A DNA stretch of 64,000 nucleotides from an uncultured Planctomycetaceae bacterium. GTDB taxonomy: Bacteria > Planctomycetota > Planctomycetia > Planctomycetales > Planctomycetaceae. Numbering within the stretch: position 1 is the first letter of the stretch; every line of letters begins with the position of its first letter. The DNA is taken from NCBI GenBank assembly GCA_943787265.1, contig CALSLT010000027.1, forward strand, positions 1 to 64,000, read 5' to 3'. The notes under the pieces are model-generated. The model made no database searches. It had not been told where the DNA came from and worked only from the letters and a program-made list of their open reading frames with translations. The translations under genes and the position numbers were made by a program. Below are positions 1 through 10,111 of the stretch, one piece after another.

Positions 1-1
1 C

Positions 2-199
2 GTCCGCAAAATTCCGCTGCCAGATAAATCGCCGGTCATGAGTTCTGCCCAAACTCTCGAAGACTCGGTTGCGGCCGAGACAATAATCTCGCTCAAGCCA
101 TCGATTGTGCGCTACATCCTGATTCTTGCCAACGAAGAGCCATCAATTCACTGCGTCTCCCCAGCGTTACTGATGCTCAACCATGATCATCTCGTGTGA
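2..199 (+). CDS. Possible C-terminal end of a gene cut by the window edge
   Basis: An open frame enters from the left edge and stays open for 65 codons to a TGA at 197-199. It has no recognisable motif. It would lie upstream of ridA on the same strand with about 150 bases between. I cannot assign a family, and a chance open frame is quite possible. Confidence 0.25.
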   Translation, partial: VRKIPLPDKSPVMSSAQTLEDSVAAETIISLKPSIVRYILILANEEPSIHCVSPALLMLNHDHLV

Positions 200-349
200 G
201 CGTTTCCGCATCCCTTGAATTCTAAACGCCCCATTCGACATGCTCCCGTCGTACGCCCGTCCGTACGTTGAGCACGGATTTGCCGACTGAGCCCTTTCAA
301 ACAATACACAAACGGCCGGCGCAACGGCCCTTGAATCAGGAATCGCAAG

Positions 350-811
350 ATGAGCATTGAAGCCAGAATCGCAGAACTTGGACTCGAACTTCCCGAAGCA
401 CCAGCCCCCGGCGGCAACTACACGCCGGTCGTTTACATTCACGACTTATGTTACGTCTCGGGACACGGGCCGTTGAAAACGGACGGCGAAATGCTGCGAG
501 GCCGAGTCGGCTCGGAAGTTTCAGAAGAAGAAGGCTACGCAGCCGCACGCCAGGTCGGACTCACAATGCTCGCGACGCTCAAAGCCAACCTCGGCGACCT
601 GGACCGAGTCGTTCAGATCGTCAAAGTGCTCGGCATGGTCAACGCAGCGCCGGACTTCCAGAATCATCCCAAAGTCATGAACGGCTTCAGCGACCTGATG
701 GTCGAAGTCTTCGGCGATCCCGGCCGAGCCGCTCGCAGTGCCATCGGAATGGGATCACTCCCCGGCAACATCTCGGTCGAAGTCGAAGCCATCGTGCAAA
801 TCCGCGACTGA
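350..811 (+). CDS. RidA/YjgF/UK114 family protein
   Basis: This 153-residue protein belongs to the RidA (YjgF/YER057c/UK114) family. Characterised members hydrolyse reactive enamine/imine intermediates released by PLP enzymes such as threonine dehydratase; others have unknown substrates. The fold is visible from the YVSGHGPL segment (residues 35-42) to the C-terminal signature with Arg129 (ARSAIGMGSLPGN) and the acidic VEVEAIVQI strand (143-151). Arg at that place binds the substrate carboxylate in RidA. It is somewhat longer than classical 128-residue RidA and resembles the ~150-residue subgroup. An AGGAA ribosome-binding sequence lies about 8 bases before the ATG. It ends 28 bases from the convergent mnmE remnant. 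Family certain; exact substrate unknown. Confidence 0.9.
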   Translation: MSIEARIAELGLELPEAPAPGGNYTPVVYIHDLCYVSGHGPLKTDGEMLRGRVGSEVSEEEGYAAARQVGLTMLATLKANLGDLDRVVQIVKVLGMVNAAPDFQNHPKVMNGFSDLMVEVFGDPGRAARSAIGMGSLPGNISVEVEAIVQIRD

Positions 812-839
812 CCTCCCCAAACTCTCTCCGCGAAATCGG

Positions 840-2244
840 TCACTTGCCGATGGCAGAAGCGGCTGAAAATCTGGTCGAGCAGATCGTCGGTATAAATCGT
901 GCCGACGATCTCGCCGAGCGTCTCAATCCCCGCCCGAGTTTCAAAGGCAACCAGCTCGTCGCCAAACTCGGCCATTCGCGGCTTCGCTGGCCTCGCTGCA
1001 GCGACTCACGGCTTCGTCGCAAACTGTCGCGACTTCGCGCGGCAGTCGAGCCAACAAACTGCCGCTCGCCCTGCGCACTTCGAGAAAGAGCCTCCGCAAT
1101 CGAATCGCGGAGCTCGGCTAATCCTTCGCCACTGACCGAGCTCACAACCAAAGCGTGTCCTCTGTCTGATCGGACTGCCAATGGCTTCGGGTGTCCGCCC
1201 TCAACCAGGTCGCCGCGGGTCTTGATCACGACGACTCGGTCGTGACGTGAAGGCAGTTTCTCAAGAGCCAACCGATCTGCAGCGCGCTCTCCTTCTCCAG
1301 CGTCGCCCGCCACACACCACACGAGAAGATCGGCTTCTCCGACCTGCCCGCTCCCAAGCTGCTGAGCCACTCCGTCGATTCCAGTATCGGATTGATCGAG
1401 CCCAGCCGTGTCGATCAACTCGATGTCCAACTCGCCGCACGCGACTCTTGCCGAAAGGTAATCACGAGTCGTCCCCGCAACCGCCGACACAATCGCATCA
1501 TCCGATTTCGACAACGCATTAAAAAGTGTGCTCTTGCCAGCATTCGGGAGTCCAGCCAGAACAACTCGCAGTTGATCATCGGCCAACATGCGACCATCAG
1601 CCTGCTCTTCCAGCTGCCCAACAACGTCGATCCCGTGCTGAAGCCGCCGCATGACTTCTTCCCGAGAAACGAACTCGATGTCTTCCTCAACAAAGTCGAG
1701 TCCCGCTTCCAGGTCGGCGAGCAACTCCAGCAGGTCACCCCGCAACTGAAGAAGCTTCCCCGATAACCCACCGGCAAGTTGGTTCAAAGCGGTCGTCAAC
1801 TCTTCGTGATCGTCCGCATCGATGACGCCAAGGACGGCCTCGGCCTGAGCGAGGTCCAATCCTGCCAGCAAGAAACGCTCGAAGCGTGAATTCCCCCGCT
1901 CGCGCTGGCCGCACTCCATACTGAAAGAGTGACTCCAGGACGCATTCAAGCAGCGGCGGACTGCCCGGCAAATGCAATTCGACCATCGGCTGACCGGTAT
2001 AGCTGCGAGCTGTCGGCCACACCCACGCATCACACTGTACCGAGGGAAATTCTGGCAGGCGGACGATGCCGCTTCGCCGGTACGATATCTGACTTGCAGG
2101 CGATTCTGCGCTTTCGCCTGGCTCAAAGACCTGGCCAACCATGTCCACCGCGTTGGCACCGCTAACTCGAACGATTCCTCGCTCCGCGCCGCCAGGAGCC
2201 GACGCAACGGCCGCGATCGTCTGATCAAGCTCCGCGGTGAACAT
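840..2244 (-). pseudogene. mnmE: mnmE (trmE), tRNA modification GTPase, frame broken at three places as sequenced
   Basis: MnmE with MnmG adds the carboxymethylaminomethyl group to U34 of certain tRNAs. All parts are present, in different frames. The N-terminal tetrahydrofolate-binding domain runs from ATG 2244 (MFTAELDQTIAAVAS) to RAGEFTLRAFLAGRI. The helical and GTPase domains follow in the next frame, with Walker A GLPNAGKST, GTTRDY and DTAG. The C-terminal helix GEIVGTIYTDDLLDQIFSRFC is in a third frame. The invariant end FCIGK is reached only after another shift. Dropping one base of the CC at 1856-1857 and one of the GG at 852-853 restores the first and last joins. The middle join, near 975-992, needs two extra bases removed or one added. 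GGAA lies 8 bases before ATG 2244. It may be a decayed gene or sequencing error; the protein features are otherwise well kept, which favours error. Confidence 0.85.
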
Positions 2245-2280
2245 CGTCAAATTCCGATGAGAAGATCAAAGCACAAAGAA

Positions 2281-4215
2281 TTAGTTTTCCGTCAGCTCGA
2301 GACACGGATCCAGCCCCATTCTGCGGTACGACTCCGTGCGATGCTTATCCTGCTTCATCATGTCCTTGCGCTGCTTGTAGTGCATTTTCTCAAGGTAACG
2401 CTGCGTTTTCGTGAAGAAGCTGACCCAGCTTCCTGCGAGTTCGCCGTGGGCGTTCGGGCTGGCCTGTTTTTTCTTCTTCGCCATTTTCTCCGGCGTGTGA
2501 CAACGCATCAGTTCATCCTCGAGCGAAAGGAAAAACTGATAACCGCCGGGATCACCTTGTCGAGCAGCTCGCCCGATCAACTGCCGATCGATCCGCTTGG
2601 AAGAATGCATCTCCGTGGCGATGACCTGCAAACCGCCTGCCGACTTCAACGCGTCTGACAATTTAATGTCGGTGCCTCGTCCAGCCATGTTTGTCGCGAC
2701 GATCACTCGGCCCGGCTCACCAGCGTTACCGACAATTTCAGCTTCCTGTTCGAGATATCTTGCATTCAGAATTTCGTGCTTGATGCTCTTGTCTTTGAGC
2801 ATCCTGCCGAGCGCTTCGGACGCGTCCACCGACGGAGTCCCGACCAGCACCGCTCGGTCGTCGTTGACGAGTCGTTCGATTTCGTCCGTGACAGCTCGCC
2901 ACTTGGCTTCCATCGTGGCGAAGACTCGCGGCTTATTCAGGCGACGGATGCACGGACGGTGAGTTGGAATCGCCGTGACCTTCAGACTGTAAACGCGACG
3001 AATCTCGCTGGCACATTGCACGGCGGTTCCGGTCATACCGCCAATCTTTGAGTACAGCCGAAAGAAGTTCTGAACAGTGATTCGAGCCGCCTCGCCCGAC
3101 GCTGCCGTGATGGGAACAAGTTCTTTCGCCTCGATCGATTGATGAAGGCCGTCCTGCCATTTTCGACCGTCCATGATTCGGCCAGTGCCTTCATCGACGA
3201 TGCTGATTTCATTGTCGACGACGACGTAGTCGCGGTCTCTCACGAAGGCAAACTTCGACGTCAGCGCCTGTTCGACGTGTTTGTAGATTCGCTCGGTGTC
3301 AATTGAATCGATCAGCGCCGGCTTCCCCAGTAGCAGAACTTTCCGACATCCCTGGTCTGTCAGATAAGCAGAGCGTCTTTCCGGCTCGTAAACGAAATCG
3401 ACGTTTGCTTCGAGGTGCGACACCGCACGGTGGCACCATCGAAACAGGCTGACCGTGCCCGCGTCGTTCGGCATCGTCAGGCCAATGATCAATGGCGTTC
3501 GCGCTTCGTCGATGAGAATACTGTCTGCTTCATCGATGAGGACTGCATAGTGACCGCGCTGGACAGGCGCCTCGCCACCTGATTGATCGGAAAACAACGT
3601 CCGACGTTTTTCACCACCGGCCGCGACTCCCTGTCGAAGCCGGTCGCGCAGCAGATCGAAGCCAAATTCTTTCGCCGTTCCGTAAGTGATGTCTTTGGCG
3701 TAACTCTCTCGACGTTCGTCCGTTTCCATCGGCGTGAGGATCCCACCTACGGACATCCCGAGAGCTTCATAAACCGGTGCCATTTCCGCGGCATCACGTT
3801 CGGCGAGGTAGTCGTTGACCGTGACTACGTGCGCTCCCTTGCCGGGCAACGCTCGCAGGATTGACGGCAGCGTTGCCGTCAGTGTCTTTCCTTCGCCGGT
3901 CTGTAATTCCGCAATGCCGCCTTCGAAGATCGCGATGCCGCCCATAATCTGAACGGGGTAATGCTCCATGCCGAGTTTCCGGCGCGAGGCCTCGACACCC
4001 ATCGAAAAGACTTCGACCAGCAGACTCTTCAGTGGAACACCGGTCTTCGCTCGCCACCGAGCATCACGTGCCTGGTTGAGCAATTCTTCGTCGCTGTACG
4101 ACGCGTACTTCTGAGACTCTTTGAGGACTCGATGCGCCGTCGCTCGCCAGCGAGACAGCCGCGACTTCGACGGAACTCCAGCCCCTTTGGCGTAATGATA
4201 TGCTTGCCCGATCAT
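2281..4215 (-). CDS. Short SecA-like translocase ATPase (SecA paralogue)
   Basis: A 644-residue SecA-family ATPase. SecA drives preproteins through SecYEG using ATP. Visible are Walker A QTGEGKT (105-111), the VTVNDYLAERDA segment, DEAD (228-231) followed by SILIDEARTPLIIG, and the second RecA domain with GRGTDIKLS and the IGRAARQGDPG arginine-finger region. It is about 250 residues shorter than housekeeping SecA: the helical wing is reduced and there is no C-terminal zinc-binding tail. Some signature residues differ from housekeeping SecA. I therefore call it a specialised paralogue, with the main secA expected elsewhere. The start at 4215 is preferred over an ATG 14 codons upstream because AAGGAG sits 7 bases before it. 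It overlaps the stop of a small upstream ORF by four bases (ATGA). Confidence 0.85.
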   Translation of the reverse strand: MIGQAYHYAKGAGVPSKSRLSRWRATAHRVLKESQKYASYSDEELLNQARDARWRAKTGVPLKSLLVEVFSMGVEASRRKLGMEHYPVQIMGGIAIFEGGIAELQTGEGKTLTATLPSILRALPGKGAHVVTVNDYLAERDAAEMAPVYEALGMSVGGILTPMETDERRESYAKDITYGTAKEFGFDLLRDRLRQGVAAGGEKRRTLFSDQSGGEAPVQRGHYAVLIDEADSILIDEARTPLIIGLTMPNDAGTVSLFRWCHRAVSHLEANVDFVYEPERRSAYLTDQGCRKVLLLGKPALIDSIDTERIYKHVEQALTSKFAFVRDRDYVVVDNEISIVDEGTGRIMDGRKWQDGLHQSIEAKELVPITAASGEAARITVQNFFRLYSKIGGMTGTAVQCASEIRRVYSLKVTAIPTHRPCIRRLNKPRVFATMEAKWRAVTDEIERLVNDDRAVLVGTPSVDASEALGRMLKDKSIKHEILNARYLEQEAEIVGNAGEPGRVIVATNMAGRGTDIKLSDALKSAGGLQVIATEMHSSKRIDRQLIGRAARQGDPGGYQFFLSLEDELMRCHTPEKMAKKKKQASPNAHGELAGSWVSFFTKTQRYLEKMHYKQRKDMMKQDKHRTESYRRMGLDPCLELTEN

Positions 4216-4427
4216 GATGCTTGCTCCTTGTCGCCCTTCGCTCTCCAACGCCGCCACGGGATAGTGAACCCGGAAATGCAGTCTACTAAGTCGACAGTCC
4301 CGCGACTCAGGTTCCCGAATCTTTCTGCTCGCTCGATTTCGGCCTTTGATAACCGAACAGAACAGCCTCCGACAAGATCGATGAGCCTCTTACGCCAATC
4401 GTTCCTGATGTAGCCGCAAATGTCCAT
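4212..4427 (-). CDS. Small hypothetical protein coupled to the SecA paralogue
   Basis: This 71-codon frame ends in a TGA that overlaps the ATG of the SecA paralogue in the ATGA arrangement usual for translational coupling. The predicted product is basic, with no signal peptide or membrane segment, and contains RLSKAEIERAERFGN. I do not recognise a family. The AAGGAG that serves the SecA gene lies inside its last codons. Its own start has only a weak ribosome-binding sequence. It may be a real leader or partner gene, or a chance frame. Confidence 0.4.
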   Translation of the reverse strand: MDICGYIRNDWRKRLIDLVGGCSVRLSKAEIERAERFGNLSRGTVDLVDCISGFTIPWRRWRAKGDKEQAS

Positions 4428-4934
4428 TAACTAAGTGTCCGGTTCAACCCACACTTTCGTCATAGCCCGATATCGTTGCAGGAGTTGGGGCACGGGCGTA
4501 ATCTGCCTCGACTTTTCCGATCGTCGGTGACCTGCGCGATTTCGAAAACTCTGAACTTATTAACTGATATAAGGTTAGCGAGTCACGAGTCAGCGCAACC
4601 TTGGCGAACAATTCTTGAACAATCAGAGGCGCGGTGTAGAATTGCAATGTTCGGCCCAGCTATCAGGAAGCCTTGGGAGTGTTAAGTCAGGAAGACTGCC
4701 GAACCTGCAGAACTGTCACCACACGACGCTGAAACTCAGACTGTCAAGCGGTTCACAAGTTCAGTTCTGCAAACGTTCCCGGTTGTTACCCGTTGTGGTT
4801 CGACCGGTTGGGTTTACTCAGGTTTCTTTTTTCAGGCACGAGATGCCTCTCGCACTGCAACCGGGTCGCTGTGACTCGGTATCCGAAACGAATTTGGCAG
4901 CTTCGAGGACATCCGGGCTCAGGAGTCGCAATCT
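4428..4934. other. Intergenic region upstream of dnaG
   Basis: About 500 bases lie between the divergent small ORF/SecA gene and dnaG. Short frames here have no plausible protein content. The region presumably holds promoters for both directions, but I could not pick a convincing -35/-10 pair. The only clear signal is the AGGAG at 4921-4925 that serves dnaG. Confidence 0.5.
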
Positions 4935-6794
4935 GTGGATTTGAGCAGCGATTTCAAAGAGCTTGTCCGATCGAGGACCGAAATCGTCAGTCTCATTGGC
5001 GAATCCACGACACTCATCCCCGAGCGTGGCGGGGCGGAATACAAGTGCCTGTGCCCGTTCCACGACGACTCAAATCCCTCGATGCGGGTCTATCCGGACC
5101 GACAGAGTTTTCGCTGCTGGGTCTGCGACGAAGGCGGAGATGTCTTCACGTGGGTCATGAAGCGAGAGGCTCTCAGTTTTCCTGAAACACTTCGATTTCT
5201 GGCTGAACGTGTCCACCTGGAGATGCCGGAGCAGTCAAAACATCAGTCCGAACAGTTTGCGAAGAAAGAGGAACTTCATGCCGTTCTGAAATGGGCGGAG
5301 CTGCAGTTCCACGAATGCTTTCTCAAAAGTACGGAAGCAAAAGACGCGAGAGACTACATCTCCGGCCGCGGTTACAGCCAGCAGACGGTCGACGAATTTC
5401 GGCTTGGCTACCACCCGGAAGATTGGGACTGGCTTCAGCGAAAAGCGAAAACTCAGTTTTCAATCGACGCACTTCAGCAATCACAACTGATCCGGAAGCA
5501 GGACGACCGGCCAGGATATTCCGATTATTTCGTTGATCGGGTTCTGTTTCCGATTCACGACGAACGTAAACGAACTGTGGCTTTTGGGGGACGTCTCATT
5601 CCCGGCCACAAGGAACGGGGCGGCAAATATTTTAACAGCAAGGAATCGACGGTTTTTCATAAGAGTCGTGTCCTTTACGGCTTGCCGAACGCCCGCGACG
5701 GGATTCGCGACACGAACTCGGTGCTCGTCGTGGAGGGGTATGCCGATTGCGTCGCCTGTCACCAGTACGGTGTCCGCAACGTCGTCGCCACTTTGGGAAC
5801 GGCACTAACGGAGTTGCACTGCAACCGCCTGAAAGCATTCGCTCAAAAGGTGGTAATGGTTTACGACGGTGACGATGCGGGCCAAAACGCGGCGGCTAAA
5901 GCGGTTGGAATGCTGATCGGACAGAGCGTCGACCTGCGAGTCCTCACCCTGCCAGAAGGCGCCGACCCGGATGATTACCTCAAAACAAACGGAACCGAGG
6001 CATTTCAGGCTCTGGTCGACAAAGCTCCGGAAGCCTGGGAGTTTCGGTTCAACTACGAAGTCAAAAAAAATGGACTGGACTCGATTAACTCCCGAGAAAC
6101 AGTCGTGACGGAAATGCTGCAACTGCTGGCCGGAGCTTCCGACCTGCAGGGAACAGCTCGCGAAGACATCATCCTCACACGATTGGCACCGCGTCTGCAG
6201 TTAACCGAAGGGGCCATTCGAAACCAGCTTCAAAGAATCCGAAGCGGCAACCGTCCGCAACAGTTTCAGACCAAACCGGTACAGGAAGAACAGCCTGCCA
6301 TCGAGCAGGAAGAACGGATCGAGGTTCATCGGCGTCCTCTCACAAAGGACGACCGAATGGAATGCGAACTGCTGGAGATTCTGCTGACGGAGCCCGAACG
6401 GGCTGAGCGGACTCGACAGGAAATTGGAGTTGATGATTTTCTGAATCCACACTTACGTGAGTTACTCCAGATTGTCTACGACGTAGTCGAGCTGGGTGAA
6501 GTACCCTCATTTGAACGTGTGACTTTAGAAATGGAGCGAAACGAGCTGAAAGGAATGACCGTCTGGCTGGCGGATCAGGCTCGCGAGAAGGGAATCGAGC
6601 ACAAGCTCCGAGAGAACTCGGACGGAGGAGCGTCGATCCTGTTTCGGCAGGTAATCGATGTCTTGAAGTGGAGACGGGAAGTCCTGTCTCACAAAGCAGA
6701 TTTCCAGAAGCAGGCGATGAGCGGCGAGAGCAACGATGCTCTTTCCATGTTGCAGAAAGCGGCAGCATTTCATCGCAAGCGAGTCCAACGGTAG
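4935..6794 (+). CDS. dnaG: DNA primase DnaG
   Basis: DnaG makes the RNA primers for replication. The 619-residue protein has the CHC2-type zinc finger at the N-terminus (ligands Cys40, His43, Cys61, Cys64 within CPFHDDSNPS and CWVCDEGG). The catalytic TOPRIM core follows, with VLVVEGYADCVA and MVYDGDDAGQNAA. A C-terminal helicase-binding region follows a charged, Glu/Gln-rich linker near residue 440. Length is normal. The start is GTG at 4935, supported by AGGAG at 4921-4925. It lies 120 bases upstream of rpoD on the same strand, matching the widespread dnaG-rpoD macromolecular synthesis arrangement. Confidence 0.97.
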   Translation: MDLSSDFKELVRSRTEIVSLIGESTTLIPERGGAEYKCLCPFHDDSNPSMRVYPDRQSFRCWVCDEGGDVFTWVMKREALSFPETLRFLAERVHLEMPEQSKHQSEQFAKKEELHAVLKWAELQFHECFLKSTEAKDARDYISGRGYSQQTVDEFRLGYHPEDWDWLQRKAKTQFSIDALQQSQLIRKQDDRPGYSDYFVDRVLFPIHDERKRTVAFGGRLIPGHKERGGKYFNSKESTVFHKSRVLYGLPNARDGIRDTNSVLVVEGYADCVACHQYGVRNVVATLGTALTELHCNRLKAFAQKVVMVYDGDDAGQNAAAKAVGMLIGQSVDLRVLTLPEGADPDDYLKTNGTEAFQALVDKAPEAWEFRFNYEVKKNGLDSINSRETVVTEMLQLLAGASDLQGTAREDIILTRLAPRLQLTEGAIRNQLQRIRSGNRPQQFQTKPVQEEQPAIEQEERIEVHRRPLTKDDRMECELLEILLTEPERAERTRQEIGVDDFLNPHLRELLQIVYDVVELGEVPSFERVTLEMERNELKGMTVWLADQAREKGIEHKLRENSDGGASILFRQVIDVLKWRREVLSHKADFQKQAMSGESNDALSMLQKAAAFHRKRVQR

Positions 6795-6914
6795 GTCAGG
6801 CTTTGCCTGATGAAGCAGTGGAGCGGCTGAGTCGTTCTACGGTTTCTACAGAGTCACACGATCCAGATAGATCGTTAGACGCTGCACTACAGTCTTCTTT
6901 CAAAGGAATAGCTC

Positions 6915-8561
6915 GTGCATACAGTCGACGAAACTCTCAACGAACTGATTACCGCCGGCACCCGTCAGGGGCACCTCAAGTTCTCGCAGATTTTCAATTA
7001 TCTGCCGAACGAAGCCGTCAGTCCGGAGAAGCTCGACAACCTCCTCATGGCCATCGACGATCTCAACATGGAGATCGTGACGGACGACGAGTCCCTCACC
7101 GCCTATGAGAAAAAGAAGAAGCAGAAGGTCAAGCCGATCGACGGCGTCGACTTTGATCCCGACGGCAGCCGCAAGATCGACGACCCCATTCGCATGTATC
7201 TCACTCAGATGGGCGAGATTCCGCTGCTGACTCGCGAAGAAGAAATCGCGCTCGCCAAAAAGATCGAGATCACTCGCAAGCGGTTCCGTCGGGAACTCAT
7301 GGAGAGTGATTACGCCATGAAGTCGACCATCGACGTGCTGACGATGGTCCACACTTCCGACCTTCCTTTCGACCGGACGATCAAAGTCTCCGTCACCGAA
7401 GGTCTGGAGAAAACGCAGATTCAGGCTCGCATGCCTCACAACCTGCGGACGCTCGAAAACATGAGACGTGCTTATGTCCAGGAAGCTGAAACGCTGATCC
7501 TCGACACGTCAATTCCCATCGACGAACGCCGCGAACGCGAACGAAAGTTGAAGGCACGGCGGCGTAAGATGGTCATCCTTGTTGAAGAACTCAGCATCCG
7601 CACGCAACGACTCGCTCCGATCATGAAGCGGATCGAGCAAATCAGCCAGCGAATGACTGATCTGGAACGACGACTTAATCGCATCCGAAATTTGCCATCG
7701 GCTGCCGCTGAGAAAACGAACATCCAGAACGAGCTTCGCGACATGATGCTCATCACTCTGGAAACTCCGCAGGCACTGCGGGAACGAGTACGTCGTATCA
7801 AAGCTCGCTTCGCCGAATACGAACTGGCAATGCAGGACCTCTCCGGCGGAAACCTGCGACTTGTCGTGTCGATCGCGAAGAAGTACCGTAACCGAGGGCT
7901 CAGCTTCCTGGACCTGATTCAGGAAGGTAACAGCGGGCTGATGCGAGCGGTCGACAAATACGAATACCGACGAGGCTACAAGTTCTCGACGTACGCGACC
8001 TGGTGGATTCGTCAGGCGATCACGCGAGCTATCGCAGATCAGGCAAGAACGATCCGCATCCCGGTTCACATGATCGAGACGATGTCTGCCCTCCGACGAG
8101 TCAGCAAAGAACTGCTCCAGGAACTCGGCCGCGAACCAACCGTCGAAGAAACAGCAGCCGCTGCTGACATCTCCGTCGAAGAAGCTCGCCGCGTCCTGAA
8201 GATCTCACGACATCCGGTCAGCCTTGACCGACCGGTCGGCGAAAGCGAAGACAGCTACTTCGGCGACTTCATCGAGGACCAGTCCACCGACAGTCCGGTC
8301 AGTTCCGCAACTCAGGAAATGCTCAAGGACAAAATCGACTACGTCCTGAAGACGCTGACGTATCGCGAACGAGAGATCATCAAACTGCGATACGGCCTGG
8401 GCGACGGCTACACCTACACTCTTGAAGAGGTCGGCAAAATCTTCAAAGTCACTCGCGAGCGAGTTCGACAGATCGAAGCTAAAGCCGTCCGCAAGCTGCA
8501 GCACCCAGTCCGCAGCCGCCAACTGAAAGGCTTCCTCGAAAGCCTGGCCACCGCGTACTAA
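6915..8561 (+). CDS. rpoD: RNA polymerase primary sigma factor (sigma-70/RpoD)
   Basis: A 548-residue group 1 sigma factor directing RNA polymerase to housekeeping promoters. Region 1.1 occupies the N-terminus and region 1.2 has [20 protein letters not shown]. Regions 2.1-2.4 contain [23 protein letters not shown] and [18 protein letters not shown]. Region 3 follows, and region 4.2 carries the helix-turn-helix with [23 protein letters not shown] non-conserved spacer sits between regions 1.2 and 2. The start is GTG at 6915, with AAAGGAA about 8 bases upstream. It follows dnaG and is closed by a strong rho-independent terminator. This is probably the vegetative sigma factor. Confidence 0.96.
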   Translation: MHTVDETLNELITAGTRQGHLKFSQIFNYLPNEAVSPEKLDNLLMAIDDLNMEIVTDDESLTAYEKKKKQKVKPIDGVDFDPDGSRKIDDPIRMYLTQMGEIPLLTREEEIALAKKIEITRKRFRRELMESDYAMKSTIDVLTMVHTSDLPFDRTIKVSVTEGLEKTQIQARMPHNLRTLENMRRAYVQEAETLILDTSIPIDERRERERKLKARRRKMVILVEELSIRTQRLAPIMKRIEQISQRMTDLERRLNRIRNLPSAAAEKTNIQNELRDMMLITLETPQALRERVRRIKARFAEYELAMQDLSGGNLRLVVSIAKKYRNRGLSFLDLIQEGNSGLMRAVDKYEYRRGYKFSTYATWWIRQAITRAIADQARTIRIPVHMIETMSALRRVSKELLQELGREPTVEETAAAADISVEEARRVLKISRHPVSLDRPVGESEDSYFGDFIEDQSTDSPVSSATQEMLKDKIDYVLKTLTYREREIIKLRYGLGDGYTYTLEEVGKIFKVTRERVRQIEAKAVRKLQHPVRSRQLKGFLESLATAY

Positions 8562-8583
8562 CAAAAGCAGAACGACCAAATCA

Positions 8584-8623
8584 AAAACGCCGGCTTCGCA
8601 CATAGCGAAGCCGGCGTTTTTTT
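8584..8623 (+). terminator. Rho-independent terminator after rpoD
   Basis: A 16-base stem starting aaaacgccggcttcgc (8584-8599), a five-base loop and its perfect complement (8605-8620) are followed by a T run. It ends the rpoD transcript. The A-rich left arm means it could also work on minus-strand transcripts coming from the DUF1552 gene. Confidence 0.93.
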
Positions 8624-8766
8624 ATTCACACTGCTAAATCGTAGGGTGCGACAGTCTTGCTAGAGCACATTCAGAGTTCGTCGTCAGTACGGTAGTGAGC
8701 CGCGACGCGTCAGCGGCCGGGCGCCCGAGGCCTTACGGCCAACGGCAAGCGAACTTCGAAAATACT

Positions 8767-10089
8767 CTAACTCAGCCCGGACAACGTTCCCGTGCTGTCG
8801 GCAAACTGGTCCACTTCCAGCCCGACTGCCTGCATCATGGAGACAAAGAGGTTGGACATCGGGGTCTTTTCGCTGAATCGCAGGTACTGGTTGTGGGTCA
8901 AGCCAAGCTGGCTGCCACCAGCAAGGAGCAACGGATAATTGCGATTCTGGTGAGTCTTACTGTTACTACTGCCGTAAAGAACGAGCGTACGATCCAGCAT
9001 GGTGCCGTCGCCTTCGGGCGATTCCTGCAGACGTGTGAGAAACCGGGCAAGGTTCTGAGCGAGGAACTGATCGAACTTGCCCATCTGCTCGGCGCCACCT
9101 TTTTTCCCCGCTCCGTGAGCCAGGCCGTGCCAGTTGCCTGGCAACCCGATACATGCCGGAAATGTTCGAGCGATCGTTGGCCCGTAACTGCCGATCTGGT
9201 AAGTCGCGACTCGAGTCATGTCCGTCTGAAACGCCAGGAACATCAGATCGTAAATGGCTCGGATGTAATCCTTCGGACCGTCCGGATCCGCATCCAACGC
9301 GATCGAACTCGGATCGACATCGGGCAGCGGAACGGACAACCATCGCTGCGACCGTTCAACGCGTTCCTCGACTTCGCGAACCGACGTCTCAAACTCATCG
9401 AGTTTTCGCTGGTCAGGTTTGCCAAGATTGTTACGAAGCGACTTCGACTGATCTCGTACCAGATCCAGAATGCTTGCGGAATTCTGCAGACGACGACGGT
9501 CCGTTTGACTCGCGTCATCCTGCCCGAACAGTCGCTGAAAGATCAGCTTCGGCTCTGACAGAGCGGGGACCGGCTGACCTTTTGGTGTGTAAGACAGCGT
9601 GGTCGATCGAGTTCGCGGCCCGATTCCACCATCAGTTGAAAGAGTCAATGACCGAATCCGAGTGGCATCGCCAAATCGCAGGGCGACAAACTGGTCCAGC
9701 GAAATTTTGTTGCGGTACGAGCCGGCTTCGAGGTTGTTCGCCGTCAGAAATGTGTCGCCCGTGTCGTGCCCGTTCATCGCCCGGCAGTTCGGATGCGATA
9801 GTCCACCAAAAATCGACACTTGATCCATCAACGGCTCAAGCGGCTTCAGCACATTCGTTAGCTGGTAATCCTTACCTTCACCGCGAGGAAACCATCCCCA
9901 GTCGCGTTCCGGATGATCGTCCTTCGGCACGGCAATACCGTACGGAAACATGACCGAGCAGATTCGCTTAGGCTGCGAAACCGCTTTCGCTTCTTCGCTG
10001 CGGCTCATCCCTTCAAAGAAAGGCAGAGCCAACGCAACGCCAGCACCTTTCAGGACAGTTCGGCGATCAAGATGCCATGATTTGTTCAT
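8767..10089 (-). CDS. DUF1552 domain protein, Tat-type signal
   Basis: A 440-residue member of the DUF1552 family, abundant in planctomycetes and of unknown function. The N-terminus has a twin-arginine export signal (DRRTVLKGAGVALALPFFEG). The mature part shows family features such as FPYGIAVPK, GLSHPN, HDTGDTFLT and the C-terminal TLVLYGSSNS. The fold resembles the sulfatase/alkaline phosphatase-like DUF1501 group, but I see no proven catalytic set. It lies 22 bases downstream of the DUF1592-type cytochrome gene and is surely co-transcribed. The two usually occur together, which suggests an exported complex, possibly for polymer breakdown or redox chemistry; that role is inference. Confidence 0.9.
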   Translation of the reverse strand: MNKSWHLDRRTVLKGAGVALALPFFEGMSRSEEAKAVSQPKRICSVMFPYGIAVPKDDHPERDWGWFPRGEGKDYQLTNVLKPLEPLMDQVSIFGGLSHPNCRAMNGHDTGDTFLTANNLEAGSYRNKISLDQFVALRFGDATRIRSLTLSTDGGIGPRTRSTTLSYTPKGQPVPALSEPKLIFQRLFGQDDASQTDRRRLQNSASILDLVRDQSKSLRNNLGKPDQRKLDEFETSVREVEERVERSQRWLSVPLPDVDPSSIALDADPDGPKDYIRAIYDLMFLAFQTDMTRVATYQIGSYGPTIARTFPACIGLPGNWHGLAHGAGKKGGAEQMGKFDQFLAQNLARFLTRLQESPEGDGTMLDRTLVLYGSSNSKTHQNRNYPLLLAGGSQLGLTHNQYLRFSEKTPMSNLFVSMMQAVGLEVDQFADSTGTLSGLS

Positions 10090-10111
10090 AATTCTGCAAT
10101 CTGCGGAAACG

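Noticed and set aside
4444-4647. 67-codon minus-strand frame
   Set aside because: No ribosome-binding sequence, no family resemblance, and unusual composition; treated as chance.
6668-7108. Arg/Ser/His-rich frames overlapping dnaG and rpoD
   Set aside because: Shadow frames of two well-defined genes.
8642-8766. gtagggtgcga start at 8642 as another repeat copy
   Set aside because: Only the first ten bases match and there is no right arm.
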